Positions 1 to 8,666 of a DNA stretch of 64,000 nt are shown piece by piece. A program made the position numbers and the translations under genes. Origin of the DNA: Mesorhizobium sp. CA14. Lineage in GTDB: Bacteria > Pseudomonadota > Alphaproteobacteria > Rhizobiales > Rhizobiaceae. Location: positions 1 to 64,000 of the forward strand of contig NZ_JAIUHR010000033.1 in assembly GCF_020165195.1 (NCBI RefSeq), written 5' to 3'. Position 1 is the first letter of the stretch. The number at the start of each line of letters is the position of its first letter. Under the pieces are notes generated by a model. That model saw only the letters and a list, made by a program, of their open reading frames with translations. It searched no databases and was not told the origin of the DNA.

Positions 1-73
1 TGCGACATCGTTGGCGCGAGCCACCACGAAAGCGCAAGTTTCAAGCCATGCCAAACCTATCTTAGCGCATATG

Positions 74-222
74 CCCTTGAGGGGGAGATGGCCGCGAAGC
101 GGCCAGAAGGGGGTCCTCGCGCATAAAGCGCCGACGTCCTCTTCCGCCGACAGGAGACGTCGGCGACCTATGTGTGGCGACCCCTTCTGTCGCCTTCGGC
201 GACATCTCCCCCTCAAGAGGGG
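74..222. repeat. palindromic intergenic repeat, two mirrored arms
   Basis: Two arms (about 74-112 and 181-222) are near reverse complements: CTTGAGGGGGAGATGGC with a GCCGCGAAGCGGC mini-hairpin on the left, GACATCTCCCCCTCAAG with a CGCCTTCGGCG mini-hairpin on the right. A further stem (GCCGACGTC / GACGTCGGC) lies between them. The same arm design recurs in intergenic spaces near 2.5, 8.5, 13.8, 14.5, 19.5, 50.6 and 62.1 kb, so this is a family of mobile or amplified palindromes. Nothing else supportable is seen in positions 1-291, and no gene is called there. Confidence 0.75.
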
Positions 223-291
223 AGATTACCCGCGCTCTACCCATCCGCCTAGCTTGCCCTCCCATCCTTCATCGTCTATCGCCGATGGACG

Positions 292-627
292 ATGGCCGAA
301 TCCCCCGAAATCCGCTGCAGCGACAGTCACGTCATGGCGCTCCGCCTGGCGGCGCTGTCGCACCCGGCACGCATCGAGATCCTGAAACGCCTTTCGGCCA
401 GCCGCTGCTGCTCGTGCCGTGAGGTGGTCGACCATCTCGACCTCGCCCAGTCGACCGTCTCGCAACATCTGAAGGTGCTGGTCGAGGCGGGGCTCGTCCG
501 CTTCGAGGCCGATCGCCAGCGCTCGCGCTATGCCGTCGACCATGTCGCGCTGGCCGGCGTCTCCGCCTCGCTCAGTGAACTCGTCAACTCCTGCTGCCCC
601 AGCCTCTCACCCAAAAGGCAAGACTAG
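292..627 (+). CDS. ArsR/SmtB-family metal-responsive repressor with a CxC-type alpha-3 site
   Basis: This is a 111-residue winged-helix repressor. The recognition segment STVSQHLKVLVEAGLV (about 54-69) and the wing before SRYAV are typical of ArsR proteins. C39, C40 and C42 fall where the ELCVC metal/arsenite site of classical ArsR lies (family knowledge), and a further CC pair sits at 101-102. It therefore probably senses a thiophilic metal or metalloid and derepresses transcription on binding. The stop TAG overlaps the GTG start of the ABC exporter by one base, so the two are translationally coupled. The ribosome site before ATG 292 is weak; ATG at residue 15 is an alternative start. Confidence 0.85.
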   Translation: MAESPEIRCSDSHVMALRLAALSHPARIEILKRLSASRCCSCREVVDHLDLAQSTVSQHLKVLVEAGLVRFEADRQRSRYAVDHVALAGVSASLSELVNSCCPSLSPKRQD

Positions 628-2510
628 TGGCCGAAAAGACCGTATCCGCCGAAGCCGGCACCCTCACCACCCTGCGCAACCTCTGGCCCTATATGTGGCC
701 GGCCGAGCGCGCCGATCTCAGAGCCCGCGTCACCTGGGCGACGCTGCTGCTGGTCGTCGCCAAGGTCACCTTGGTCGCCGGCCCGTATTTCTTCAAATGG
801 GCGACCGATGCACTGGCCCACGCCGCGAAGACGCCGCCGCCGCTGCCGGCCTTCCTGCTGGCGCCGGTTATGTTGGTCATCGCTTATAACGTTCTGCGCC
901 TGGTCCAGCTCGGTTTCAACCAGCTGCGCGATGCCCTGTTTGCCCGAGTCGGCCAGTATGCCGTGCGCCAGCTCGCCTTCCGCACCTTCGTCCACATGCA
1001 TCAGCTGTCGCTGCGCTTCCACCTCGAGCGGCGCACCGGCGGCCTGTCGCGCATCATCGAGCGCGGCACCAAGGGCATCGAGACGATCGTGCGCTTCATC
1101 ATGCTGAACACGGCGCCGACCATTCTGGAATTCGCCCTGACCGCCGGCATATTTGCTTTCACCTATGGCTGGAAATATGTCGCCGTGGTCGCCATCACCG
1201 TCTGGCTCTATGTCTGGTTCACGGTCAGAGCCAGCGACTGGCGCATCTCGATCCGGCGTGACATGAACGACAGCGACACCGACGCCAACACCAAGGCGAT
1301 CGACTCGCTCTTGAATTTCGAGACGGTCAAATATTTCACCAACGAGCGCATGGAGGCCGAGCGCTTCGACCGCTCGATGGCGCGCTATGAGATCGCCGCG
1401 ACCAAGACCTGGACCTCGCTCGGCTGGCTGAATTTCGGCCAGGGCCTGATCTTCGGCCTGGGAACGGTCATCGTCATGTGCATGTCGGCGCTGGAAGTGC
1501 AGGCCGGCACGCAGAGCGTCGGCGACTTCGTCTTCATCAACGCCATGCTGATCCAGCTTTCGGTGCCGCTCAATTTCATCGGCTTCATCTACCGCGAAAT
1601 CCGGCAAGGGCTGACCGATATCGAGCACATGTTCGACCTGCTCGACGTGCCCCAGGAGATCGTCGACAAGCCGGATGCGAGGCCCTTGAAGGTCGGCCCC
1701 GGCAAGGTCGAGTTCCGCGATGTGCACTTCTCCTACGACCCGAACCGCAAGATCCTGAAAGGCGTCTCCTTCGAGGTGCCGGCCGGCAAGACGGTGGCGA
1801 TCGTCGGTCCGTCCGGCGCAGGCAAATCGACCATTTCCAGGCTTCTGTTCCGCTTCTACGATGTGCAGGGCGGCCAGGTGCTGATCGACGGCCAGGACAT
1901 CCGCGACGTCACGCAGGGGAGCCTGCGCGCGGTGCTCGGCATGGTGCCGCAGGACACGGTGCTCTTCAACGACACCATCGCCTACAATATCCGCTACGGC
2001 CGCGTCGGCGCCAGCGAGGAGGAGGTGCGCAAGGCGGCCGAGCTCGCCCAGATCGGCCCGTTCATCCAGAAGCTGCCCGAGGGCTACAAGTCGATGGTCG
2101 GCGAGCGCGGGCTGAAATTGTCGGGCGGCGAGAAGCAGCGCGTGGCGATCGCCCGCACCATACTCAAGGCGCCGCCGATCCTGATGCTGGACGAGGCGAC
2201 CTCGGCGCTGGACACCCAGACCGAGCAGGAGATTCAGGCAGCGCTCGACCTCGTCAGCAAGGGCCGCACCACCATCGTCATTGCCCACCGGCTGTCCACG
2301 GTGATCTCGGCCGACGAGATCATCGTGCTGAAAGACGGCCAGATCGCCGAGCGCGGCACCCATGCGGCGCTGCTTGCCAAGCACGGCCTCTACGCCTCGA
2401 TGTGGGACCGCCAGCGCGAAGCGACCGAAGCCGAAGAGCGCCTGCGCATCGCCCGCGAGAGCGACGAGCTTGGGGTGGTCGTGCGCAGGAGGACGGCGGA
2501 GGTGAGCTGA
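627..2510 (+). CDS. Atm1/HMT1-type ABC exporter (fused membrane and ATPase domains)
   Basis: This 627-residue half-transporter has an N-terminal six-helix membrane domain (about 30-330) and a C-terminal ATPase domain. Walker A GPSGAGKST lies near 394-402, the signature LSGGEKQR near 498 and Walker B ILMLDEATSALD near 517-528. Length and the 'NFETVKYFTNE' segment fit the Atm1/HMT1 group, which exports glutathione-linked metal or persulfide species across the inner membrane (family knowledge). It starts with GTG inside the stop of the ArsR gene, which implies control by that regulator. The substrate is inferred, not shown: a glutathione-metal conjugate is most likely. General lipid or drug exporters of similar layout are the alternative. 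Confidence 0.9.
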   Translation: MAEKTVSAEAGTLTTLRNLWPYMWPAERADLRARVTWATLLLVVAKVTLVAGPYFFKWATDALAHAAKTPPPLPAFLLAPVMLVIAYNVLRLVQLGFNQLRDALFARVGQYAVRQLAFRTFVHMHQLSLRFHLERRTGGLSRIIERGTKGIETIVRFIMLNTAPTILEFALTAGIFAFTYGWKYVAVVAITVWLYVWFTVRASDWRISIRRDMNDSDTDANTKAIDSLLNFETVKYFTNERMEAERFDRSMARYEIAATKTWTSLGWLNFGQGLIFGLGTVIVMCMSALEVQAGTQSVGDFVFINAMLIQLSVPLNFIGFIYREIRQGLTDIEHMFDLLDVPQEIVDKPDARPLKVGPGKVEFRDVHFSYDPNRKILKGVSFEVPAGKTVAIVGPSGAGKSTISRLLFRFYDVQGGQVLIDGQDIRDVTQGSLRAVLGMVPQDTVLFNDTIAYNIRYGRVGASEEEVRKAAELAQIGPFIQKLPEGYKSMVGERGLKLSGGEKQRVAIARTILKAPPILMLDEATSALDTQTEQEIQAALDLVSKGRTTIVIAHRLSTVISADEIIVLKDGQIAERGTHAALLAKHGLYASMWDRQREATEAEERLRIARESDELGVVVRRRTAEVS

Positions 2511-2512
2511 GG

Positions 2513-2663
2513 CTTCTCCTTCTCCCCCTGTGGGAGAAGGTGGCCGCGAAGCGGCGGATGAGGGGTGTTCCAGCGGAGTGAGACGCTGGCGTTCCCTGGA
2601 ACACCCCTCATCCGTCTCGGCGCTTCGCGCCGATCCACCTTCTCCCACAAGGGGAGAAGGGAA
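2513..2663. repeat. palindromic intergenic repeat
   Basis: The left arm CTCCCCCTGTGGGAGAAGG and the right arm CTTCTCCCACAAGGGGAGAAGG mirror each other, and their inner parts GGATGAGGGGTGTTCC and GGAACACCCCTCATCC pair as well. The element begins 3 bases after the exporter stop and may act as a transcript-end hairpin. It shares its arms with the copy near 8.5 kb. Confidence 0.8.
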
Positions 2664-2757
2664 GGACAAAATCCCTCTTGACCTCAACCTATCTTGAGCT
2701 TGCAAACCCATCTCCGAGCCACCGGCCAGGCACCCTACCAACGGAGATGGATCAAAA

Positions 2758-3099
2758 ATGACGACCAATAATCATCGCACCGGCAGCGTGTTCCGCGTCG
2801 ACAAGTTCGTCGTGCCGGCGCACGCGCGCGACGAAATTCTCAGCAAGGCCAGGATGACGCATGAACTGCTGCGCCGGCAGGAGGGATTCGTGCAGGATTT
2901 CCTGCTTGAGCAGTTCTCAGGCCCCGGCGAGTTCAACTTCGTCACCGTGGTCGAGTGGGAAAGTCAGGCCGCCGTCGACAAGGTGGTGCCGATCGTCAAG
3001 GCCGCGCATGAGCGCATCGCCTTCAGCGCGCGGGAAACCATCGCGCGCCTCGGCGTCAAGGCCGACATCGCCAACTATCAGCGCGTGCCGGAGGCGTAA
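2758..3099 (+). CDS. antibiotic biosynthesis monooxygenase (ABM) fold protein
   Basis: This 113-residue protein resembles ABM/dimeric alpha-beta barrel proteins. It has a strand (VFRVDKFVVP), a helix (ARDEILSKARMTHELLRRQEG), a 'GFVQDFLLEQ' strand, and the FVTVVEWES strand followed by a long helix. Family members are small oxygenases or ligand-binding dimers that act on quinones, heme or polyketides; no catalytic residue can be assigned here. It follows the palindromic repeat and is probably transcribed alone from the short upstream region (2664-2757). An NGGAGATGG-type ribosome site precedes the ATG. The assignment is by fold pattern only, and the substrate is unknown. Confidence 0.65.
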   Translation: MTTNNHRTGSVFRVDKFVVPAHARDEILSKARMTHELLRRQEGFVQDFLLEQFSGPGEFNFVTVVEWESQAAVDKVVPIVKAAHERIAFSARETIARLGVKADIANYQRVPEA

Positions 3100-3244
3100 G
3101 GGTCATCCTAACGCAGCGGCGCCCAGCCGATGGGCGTCGCTCATCCCTATTCAATGGATCGCCACGGGCTTTTATCTCCAACGGCTACTGATATTGTCTC
3201 GACAGACATAGTCATCCATTTATTTGGACTACGGAAAATTTTCG

Positions 3245-4501
3245 ATGTTCGGATTCTTCTCGCGCAGATCCAAGGAAGCCTCCGAGAAGAGGTCGCAAGC
3301 CGCCGAGGATAAGCGAGGCAGCCTCCTCATACCTCTCGTCGTCGTGCCTCGTTCAAAGACCGAACAGGCCGATGAAAAGTCATTTCATCTTGTCTTCGCA
3401 GTCATGCAATTCGTAGTGACGATGGTTTCCAAAGGGCTCTATCGCTATCCGGAGATCAACCCTAAGGCGTTGCAGGTCTTTCATGCGGACCAATATTCCT
3501 TGGAGGTGAAGAACGGCGGCCATAGTCAATTCATCCACAATGCAGGCAGCGAAATCGACACTGTGATTGCCAACGCTAGAGCCGGGCTCGGCGCGTGTGG
3601 GGCAAAAGGGCAGCTGGCAACTTTGGAAAAGATGTCGGCCTGGATTGCCAAGCATCCTGACGAAGCAGCGAAACAGACGGGCTTTGAGGGTGGTCGCGAC
3701 GATTTTCTGGATACACTTGATGATGCATTCTACGAAGCCGATGACGCCGCGCCGATGGAGGATTTGCTCGCGCGTTGGATCGCTTCTTGGCCCGATCTGC
3801 AAATCGTCGACGATGAAAAGTATGGTGATGCGATCGATCGACTGGTGCTGTCCAATCCCCAGCGCGAGGGCAGGCTTCTTCACAAGTCGGTTAGCAAACT
3901 GGTGCGTCAGATGTTGAGCCAGCGCGAAGTTGGCGCCGGCCTCGCCTGCGCAATGATATCGCCATCGGAGATCAAACTGAGGTTCGGCATGGCGAGGATG
4001 CTGGACGTAGAAGGCGAAAAGCAGATGGTCTTCCAACTGCGCACCAGCGCGAACGAGCTTCGGCTATGCGCCGCGACAAAGACACGCGTCGCGGTTTACG
4101 AGTATGTCGCCCCTGAAGACCCTCCTATCATCCGCCCAGGTGAGAACCCGTTGGGAGCTAACGCATCGAGTGTCGGGGGACTGCTTGGACGCGCGGAACA
4201 GTCGGAGATTGAGACAATGATCCAACTGTCTGAGCAAAATCATGCTCCCGTCGCTGTCGACCTTCTGCTACGCAAGGCCGGCTTTGATCCGCTAGGTGCC
4301 ATCGTTTCAGCTAACTCGGTGGCGCAAACCGCGGAGGGGCTAGTTGTGAATTGGGTGGTGCTGGCGTCTGACCGGACCTTCCTCTCCCTGTCCTCGCCGA
4401 ATGGCAGTGTGCTCTTAGATGGCGAGGATTACGAAAAGCTCGCCGAGGTTACGATGCCTGAACTCGACGCGCACTTCGATCGCTCCGCTGCCGCCGGCTA
4501 G
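3245..4501 (+). CDS. hypothetical protein with DUF4375 (DMP19-like) region
   Basis: This is a 418-residue cytoplasmic protein. The ATG at 3245 is chosen over an in-frame TTG at 3224 because it gives the compact start MFGFFSRRSKEAS. Residues about 65-190 contain 'EVKNGGHSQFIHNAGSE' and a later acidic helix, matching the E-x-x-NGG-x-x-Q-x-x-x-N pattern of DUF4375 proteins. The C-terminal 200 residues, including a PEDPP segment, are not recognised. No signal peptide or membrane helix is visible. Codon choice is less GC-biased than in neighbours, consistent with an accessory gene. DUF4375 proteins have been linked to DNA mimicry and immunity clusters, but nothing here proves such a role. Confidence 0.6.
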   Translation: MFGFFSRRSKEASEKRSQAAEDKRGSLLIPLVVVPRSKTEQADEKSFHLVFAVMQFVVTMVSKGLYRYPEINPKALQVFHADQYSLEVKNGGHSQFIHNAGSEIDTVIANARAGLGACGAKGQLATLEKMSAWIAKHPDEAAKQTGFEGGRDDFLDTLDDAFYEADDAAPMEDLLARWIASWPDLQIVDDEKYGDAIDRLVLSNPQREGRLLHKSVSKLVRQMLSQREVGAGLACAMISPSEIKLRFGMARMLDVEGEKQMVFQLRTSANELRLCAATKTRVAVYEYVAPEDPPIIRPGENPLGANASSVGGLLGRAEQSEIETMIQLSEQNHAPVAVDLLLRKAGFDPLGAIVSANSVAQTAEGLVVNWVVLASDRTFLSLSSPNGSVLLDGEDYEKLAEVTMPELDAHFDRSAAAG

Positions 4502-4528
4502 TCATCCGCTCGGGTTCGGGAGATGTGC

Positions 4529-4566
4529 CTCCTCCTCCCCCCATTGTTGCGTTGCGGGGAGGGGGG
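4529..4566. repeat. C-rich/G-rich hairpin between genes
   Basis: CCTCCTCCCCCC is followed after 13 bases by GGGGAGGGGGG, forming a strong stem downstream of the DUF4375 gene. It looks like half of the dispersed palindrome family, and it may stop the upstream transcript since psd begins 50 bases later. Confidence 0.5.
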
Positions 4567-4615
4567 CTTTCCGCTATTGAGGCGCAACCTGAAACAGGGA
4601 CCGCCCCCAAGCCCT

Positions 4616-5314
4616 ATGACGCTTCTCGACACCGTCAAGAATACGTTCGTTCCGATCCATCGCGAAGGCTACCCCTTCATCGCCGCCTTCGCCGCGGCAA
4701 CGCTGTTTCTCGGCTATTTCTCCTCGATCCTGTTCTGGATCGGGCTGATCCTCACCGCATGGTGCGTCTATTTCTACCGCGATCCCGAGCGGGTCACGCC
4801 GGTCGACGACCGTCTGGTGGTGAGCCCGGCCGATGGCGTGATCTCGGCGGTCGGCCCCGCCGTGCCGCCGAGCGAGCTTGGCCTGGGCTCGGGCGAGATG
4901 ACCCGGATTTCGGTGTTCATGAACGTGTTTTCCTGCCACATCAACCGCGCGCCGGTGCGCGGCCGGATCACGCGCATCGAGCACAAGCCCGGCAAATTCC
5001 TCAATGCCGAGCTCGACAAGGCAAGCGCCGAGAACGAGCGCAACGGCCTGGTCATCGACAGCCCGAACGGCACGATCGCCGCCGTGCAGATCGCCGGCCT
5101 TGTGGCGCGCCGCATCGTCTGCTGGGCCGAAGCCGGCGGCTCGATCGCGATCGGCGAGCGTTTCGGCCTGATCCGCTTCGGCTCGCGCGTCGATGTCTTC
5201 CTCCCGTCGGGCGCCGTGCCGCGCGTCGCGGTCGGCCAGACGGCGGTCGGCGGCGAGACCGTGCTTGCCGAATTCGGCGGCGCCGCGGTCACGCCCCTGG
5301 TCAGGATTTCCTGA
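4616..5314 (+). CDS. psd: phosphatidylserine decarboxylase proenzyme
   Basis: Psd converts phosphatidylserine to phosphatidylethanolamine at the inner membrane. The 232-residue protein has an N-terminal hydrophobic segment (about 20-52), the FYRDPER motif, and the RFGSR motif at 187-191. In that motif the G189-S190 bond is expected to self-cleave, leaving the pyruvoyl cofactor on the small subunit (short PSD family; LGST is replaced by FGSR). SCHINRAPV (106-114) is the conserved histidine region. The ATG at 4616 is chosen because residues before it are low-complexity shadow. It is followed 3 bases later by pssA, the preceding step of the pathway, so the two form an operon. Confidence 0.93.
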   Translation: MTLLDTVKNTFVPIHREGYPFIAAFAAATLFLGYFSSILFWIGLILTAWCVYFYRDPERVTPVDDRLVVSPADGVISAVGPAVPPSELGLGSGEMTRISVFMNVFSCHINRAPVRGRITRIEHKPGKFLNAELDKASAENERNGLVIDSPNGTIAAVQIAGLVARRIVCWAEAGGSIAIGERFGLIRFGSRVDVFLPSGAVPRVAVGQTAVGGETVLAEFGGAAVTPLVRIS

Positions 5315-5317
5315 GCG

Positions 5318-6133
5318 TTGGGCGCGCCGTTCAAAAAATTCGAGGCCCATGCCAGCGGCGGTCCGCGCATCCGCGAGATCCCGATGCGCATGGTGCTGCC
5401 CAACCTGGTCACCGTGCTTGCTATCTGCGCCGGCCTTTCGGGCATCCGCTTCGCCTTCGAGAACCGCTTCGAGATCGCGGTGGTCATGGTGCTGCTCGCT
5501 GCCTTCCTCGACGGCATAGACGGGCGGCTGGCGCGCATGCTGAAGGCGACTTCGAAATTCGGCGCGCAGATGGATTCGCTGGCCGACATCGTCAATTTCG
5601 GCGTGGCGCCGGCCCTGGTGCTCTATGCCTTCCTGCTCGATCGCGCCGGCTCGCCGGGCTGGATCGCGGCACTTCTCTTCACCATCGCCTGCGGCATGCG
5701 GCTTGCCCGTTTCAACGTGCTGGCCGACGATACCGATCAGCCGGCCTGGCAGACGGAATATTTCGTCGGCGTGCCGGCCCCGGCGGGTGCTGTGCTGGTC
5801 ATGCTGCCGCTCTATCTCTATTTCCTGCGGCTCGGGCTGGAGCCCACCCGGCCGGCGGCCTTCGTCGGCTCGGGCTTCACCGTATTGGTCGCGTTCCTGC
5901 TGGTCAGCCGCCTGCCGGTCTATTCGGGCAAAAGCGTCAAGATACCAGGCGACCGGGTGCTGCCGGTCATCCTCGGCGTCGTGCTCTACATCCTCTTGCT
6001 GATGGCCTATCCCTGGTACACGCTGACGGCTTCCGTCGCCGGCTATTTGCTTTTCCTGCCGTTGTCGGTGCGCGCCTATTCGAAGCGGGCGATGCGCGAA
6101 GGCGAGAAGGTGCCGCCGTCCGATATCGGGTAG
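5318..6133 (+). CDS. pssA: CDP-diacylglycerol-serine O-phosphatidyltransferase
   Basis: The enzyme makes phosphatidylserine from CDP-diacylglycerol and serine. The CDP-alcohol phosphotransferase signature DG-x2-AR-x8-G-x3-D-x3-D is complete in DGRLARMLKATSKFGAQMD (about residues 68-90, final D in SLAD). About eight hydrophobic segments make it an integral membrane protein of 271 residues, normal for the rhizobial type. The start used is a TTG 3 bases after the psd stop; an in-frame ATG at 5384 would give a protein 22 residues shorter. It is co-transcribed with psd and convergent with the acyltransferase/ligase gene 13 bases downstream. Confidence 0.92.
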   Translation: MGAPFKKFEAHASGGPRIREIPMRMVLPNLVTVLAICAGLSGIRFAFENRFEIAVVMVLLAAFLDGIDGRLARMLKATSKFGAQMDSLADIVNFGVAPALVLYAFLLDRAGSPGWIAALLFTIACGMRLARFNVLADDTDQPAWQTEYFVGVPAPAGAVLVMLPLYLYFLRLGLEPTRPAAFVGSGFTVLVAFLLVSRLPVYSGKSVKIPGDRVLPVILGVVLYILLLMAYPWYTLTASVAGYLLFLPLSVRAYSKRAMREGEKVPPSDIG

Positions 6134-6146
6134 CGCTGCGCCCTAT

Positions 6147-8369
6147 CTAGGCGGCTGCGCTCAGCCCCAGCCGGTCGATCGCCAGCTTGCGCGCCGAGAT
6201 GTAATCCGTCTTGCCCGAGCCCAGCACCGGGATTTCTTCCACCTTGATGATGTCGTTGGGCACCATCAACTCGGCCGCGCCGGCCTTCTTGCCGAACTGG
6301 CGCAGCTCCTCGGCATTGGCGTCATCCGCGGTGGTGACCAGCACGATGCGCTCGCCGCGCCTCTTGTCGGGCACCGCCACCGCCGCGTGGCGCTCTTCCG
6401 GCCACAGCGACTGCACCAGCATCTCGACGGCGCCCAGCGACACCATCTCGCCGGCGACCTTGGCGAAGCGTTTTGCCCGCCCGCGTATGGTGATGAAGCC
6501 CTCGCGGTCGACCGAGACGATGTCGCCTGTGTCGTGCCAGCCTTCCAGCCGCTGCAATTCGCCAGGGCGGTCGGCGGTCATGTAGCCCATCATCATGTTC
6601 GGTCCGTCGAGCCACAGCCGGCCGCCCTCGGCGATGCCCTCGACCGGCTCCAGCTTCATGCGGATCGCCGGCAGCGGCCGCCCGACCGTGCCGTCGCGGC
6701 CATGAATGGCGGTGTTCACCGCCACCACCGGCGCGGCCTCGGTCAGCCCGAAACCTTCGACGATCGAGGCCTGGAAACGGTCGCGGTAGGTGCGCCGCGT
6801 TTCCGGCTTCACCGCTTCCGCGCCGGCCACGACAAAGCGCAGGCTGGAGAAATCGCCGTCCTTGGCGGTGCGCGCATAGTTGGCGAGGAAAGTGTCGGTG
6901 CCGAACATCACGGTCGGCTTCACCTTGCGGGCGATCTCGGGGATGATCTTGTAGTGCAGCGGCGAGGGGTAGAGAAACAGCTTTATCCCCAGCACCAGCG
7001 GCAGGATGGTGCCGCCGGTCAATCCGAAGGAATGGAATACCGGCAGCACGTTGAGCAGGATGTCGGCCGAAGAGACGGAGACGCGCGCCTCGGCCTGCAT
7101 GACATTGGCAAGCAGGTTGCGGTTCGACAGCACCACCGCCTTTGGCGTGCCTTCCGAGCCGGAGGTGAACAGGATGACAGCGGGCTTCGACGCCTCCTGC
7201 CGCTGCAGCGGGAAACGCCACAGAAGCGCGGCGGCGACTTTGTCCAGGATCGTCACATCGGCGCGCACATCCTCCAGCCACAGCATCTTGGCGCCACCCG
7301 CCTCGACCGCGGCGACGATGTCATCGATGGCCGCCTTTTCGATGAAGGCGCGGGACGAGATCACGGTGCGGATCACGGCGGTGCGGACCGCCGCGGTCAC
7401 GCTGGCCGGGCCGGCGGTGTAGTTGATCATCGCCGCCACGCGGCCCGCGGAGATCAAGCCGACGAAGGTAAGCACCACGCCATTGGCGTTGGGCAACAGC
7501 ACGCCGACCGCTTCGCCCGGCGCCGTCACCGCCTCGAAATGGCGGCCGAGCACGCGCGCGCCGATGAACAGCTTGCGGTAGCTGAGCGAACCAGAAATCA
7601 CGTCCTCGATGATCGGGCGCGAGGGGCCGATGCGGTCGGCGGCGTCGCGCATGGCGAGGAAGAGCCCGCGGTCGAGATTGGTGCCGTAGAGCCGCGCCTC
7701 GGCGAACCGGTCGAACAGCGCGTTGGTGTTGGAGGCCATGTCGGGGTTGCGCGCCACCAGCTCGGCAATGGTCATCGGCTCCAGCACGCTCACCGAAAGC
7801 CGCGGGAACCAGTGGCGCGGCGCTTTCTCCTTCGGCGTCAGCGAGACCGGCAGGTCGCGCGTGCCGGCAACGAAGATCGGCACGATGGTGGCATCGGCTT
7901 GCATGGCGATGCGGGTGATGGCGCGAAACAGCCGGAACGATTTGACGTCCGGCTCGACATTGTCCGGCAGGTAGACGGCGAGCCGTCCCTTGCCCTTGAG
8001 CACGCGCACCAGCCGCCGGCTGACGAAGATATGTTCGGCGTTGAAGGCGATGGTGCGGGCAAGCTCGCGCCACGGCTCCAGCCATGGCGAGCGTGCGGAA
8101 GCTTCGTCCAGGATGTGCAGCGTGTCGTCGGGAAGCAGGGACAGCATCAGCGCCGGCTCGATGCGCGACTGGTGCGAGACGACATAGATGACCGGCGTCT
8201 TGGCGCTGCGGGCGATGCGCATGCGATTGTCGGCGATGCGGTAGCCGAGCTTGAACGGCACATAGAGCAGCGCCTGGGTGAAGCGCAGGTCGAGCCGGAC
8301 CCGCTCGATCACGCCGATCAGCAGCCAGGCAAAGACAAGACCCGCCAGCAGCGCCAGCGTCAGGATCAT
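6147..8369 (-). CDS. Aas-like acyltransferase / acyl-ACP synthetase fusion
   Basis: This 740-residue protein has an N-terminal membrane segment, a PlsC-type acyltransferase domain (about 30-230) and an AMP-forming acyl-activating domain (about 270-740, with the TSGSEGTPK phosphate loop and the DTGDIVS motif). E. coli Aas, of similar length and layout, reacylates 2-acyl-lysophospholipids (family knowledge). The acyltransferase box reads HQSRIE at residues 66-71, so the usual HX4D aspartate is glutamate. The ATG at 8369 follows GGGAGAGAG and is preferred over an upstream start inside the repeat region. It lies beside psd-pssA, consistent with phospholipid repair. No LplT-like transporter domain is fused. 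Confidence 0.87.
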   Translation of the reverse strand: MILTLALLAGLVFAWLLIGVIERVRLDLRFTQALLYVPFKLGYRIADNRMRIARSAKTPVIYVVSHQSRIEPALMLSLLPDDTLHILDEASARSPWLEPWRELARTIAFNAEHIFVSRRLVRVLKGKGRLAVYLPDNVEPDVKSFRLFRAITRIAMQADATIVPIFVAGTRDLPVSLTPKEKAPRHWFPRLSVSVLEPMTIAELVARNPDMASNTNALFDRFAEARLYGTNLDRGLFLAMRDAADRIGPSRPIIEDVISGSLSYRKLFIGARVLGRHFEAVTAPGEAVGVLLPNANGVVLTFVGLISAGRVAAMINYTAGPASVTAAVRTAVIRTVISSRAFIEKAAIDDIVAAVEAGGAKMLWLEDVRADVTILDKVAAALLWRFPLQRQEASKPAVILFTSGSEGTPKAVVLSNRNLLANVMQAEARVSVSSADILLNVLPVFHSFGLTGGTILPLVLGIKLFLYPSPLHYKIIPEIARKVKPTVMFGTDTFLANYARTAKDGDFSSLRFVVAGAEAVKPETRRTYRDRFQASIVEGFGLTEAAPVVAVNTAIHGRDGTVGRPLPAIRMKLEPVEGIAEGGRLWLDGPNMMMGYMTADRPGELQRLEGWHDTGDIVSVDREGFITIRGRAKRFAKVAGEMVSLGAVEMLVQSLWPEERHAAVAVPDKRRGERIVLVTTADDANAEELRQFGKKAGAAELMVPNDIIKVEEIPVLGSGKTDYISARKLAIDRLGLSAAA

Positions 8370-8464
8370 GCCGCTCTCTCCCAGTCTCCTCCAGCGCGGC
8401 TTCTTGAGCGGCCGCTTCGCAGAGGGTAGCGGAAGTGGGGGCAAGGTCAATGCGGGGAAGGCTG

Positions 8465-8660
8465 CGCTCCCCCTTCTGCCCTTGTGGGAGAAGGTGGATC
8501 GGCGCGATAGCGCCGAGACGGATGAGGGGGCTGGACGAAATGAGTCGCCGGAAAATCGAGCTATTTGAGCGCTTAACTTGCGATGCCGCGCTCCGTCCAT
8601 CACCCCTCATCCGACCGAGCTTCGCTCGGCCACCTTCTCCCACAAGTGGAGAAGGGGAAG
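8465..8660. repeat. palindromic intergenic repeat, long copy
   Basis: The arms CCTTGTGGGAGAAGGTGG (left) and CCACCTTCTCCCACAAG (right) mirror each other around a spacer of about 110 bases, and each carries its own mini-hairpin (GGCGCGATAGCGCC; CCGAGCTTCGCTCGG). It fills the 297-base gap between the divergent ends of two minus-strand genes; no other feature is seen in 8370-8666. Confidence 0.8.
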
Positions 8661-8666
8661 AGGGCG

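Noticed and set aside
624..2768. A 714-codon minus-strand open frame over the ABC exporter
   Set aside because: It is the antisense of a clear exporter with strong motifs and is composed of low-complexity shadow sequence; GC-rich codons leave long open frames on the other strand.
6387..8429. A 680-codon plus-strand open frame over the Aas-like gene
   Set aside because: Antisense shadow rich in His, Arg and Asp with no recognisable domain.
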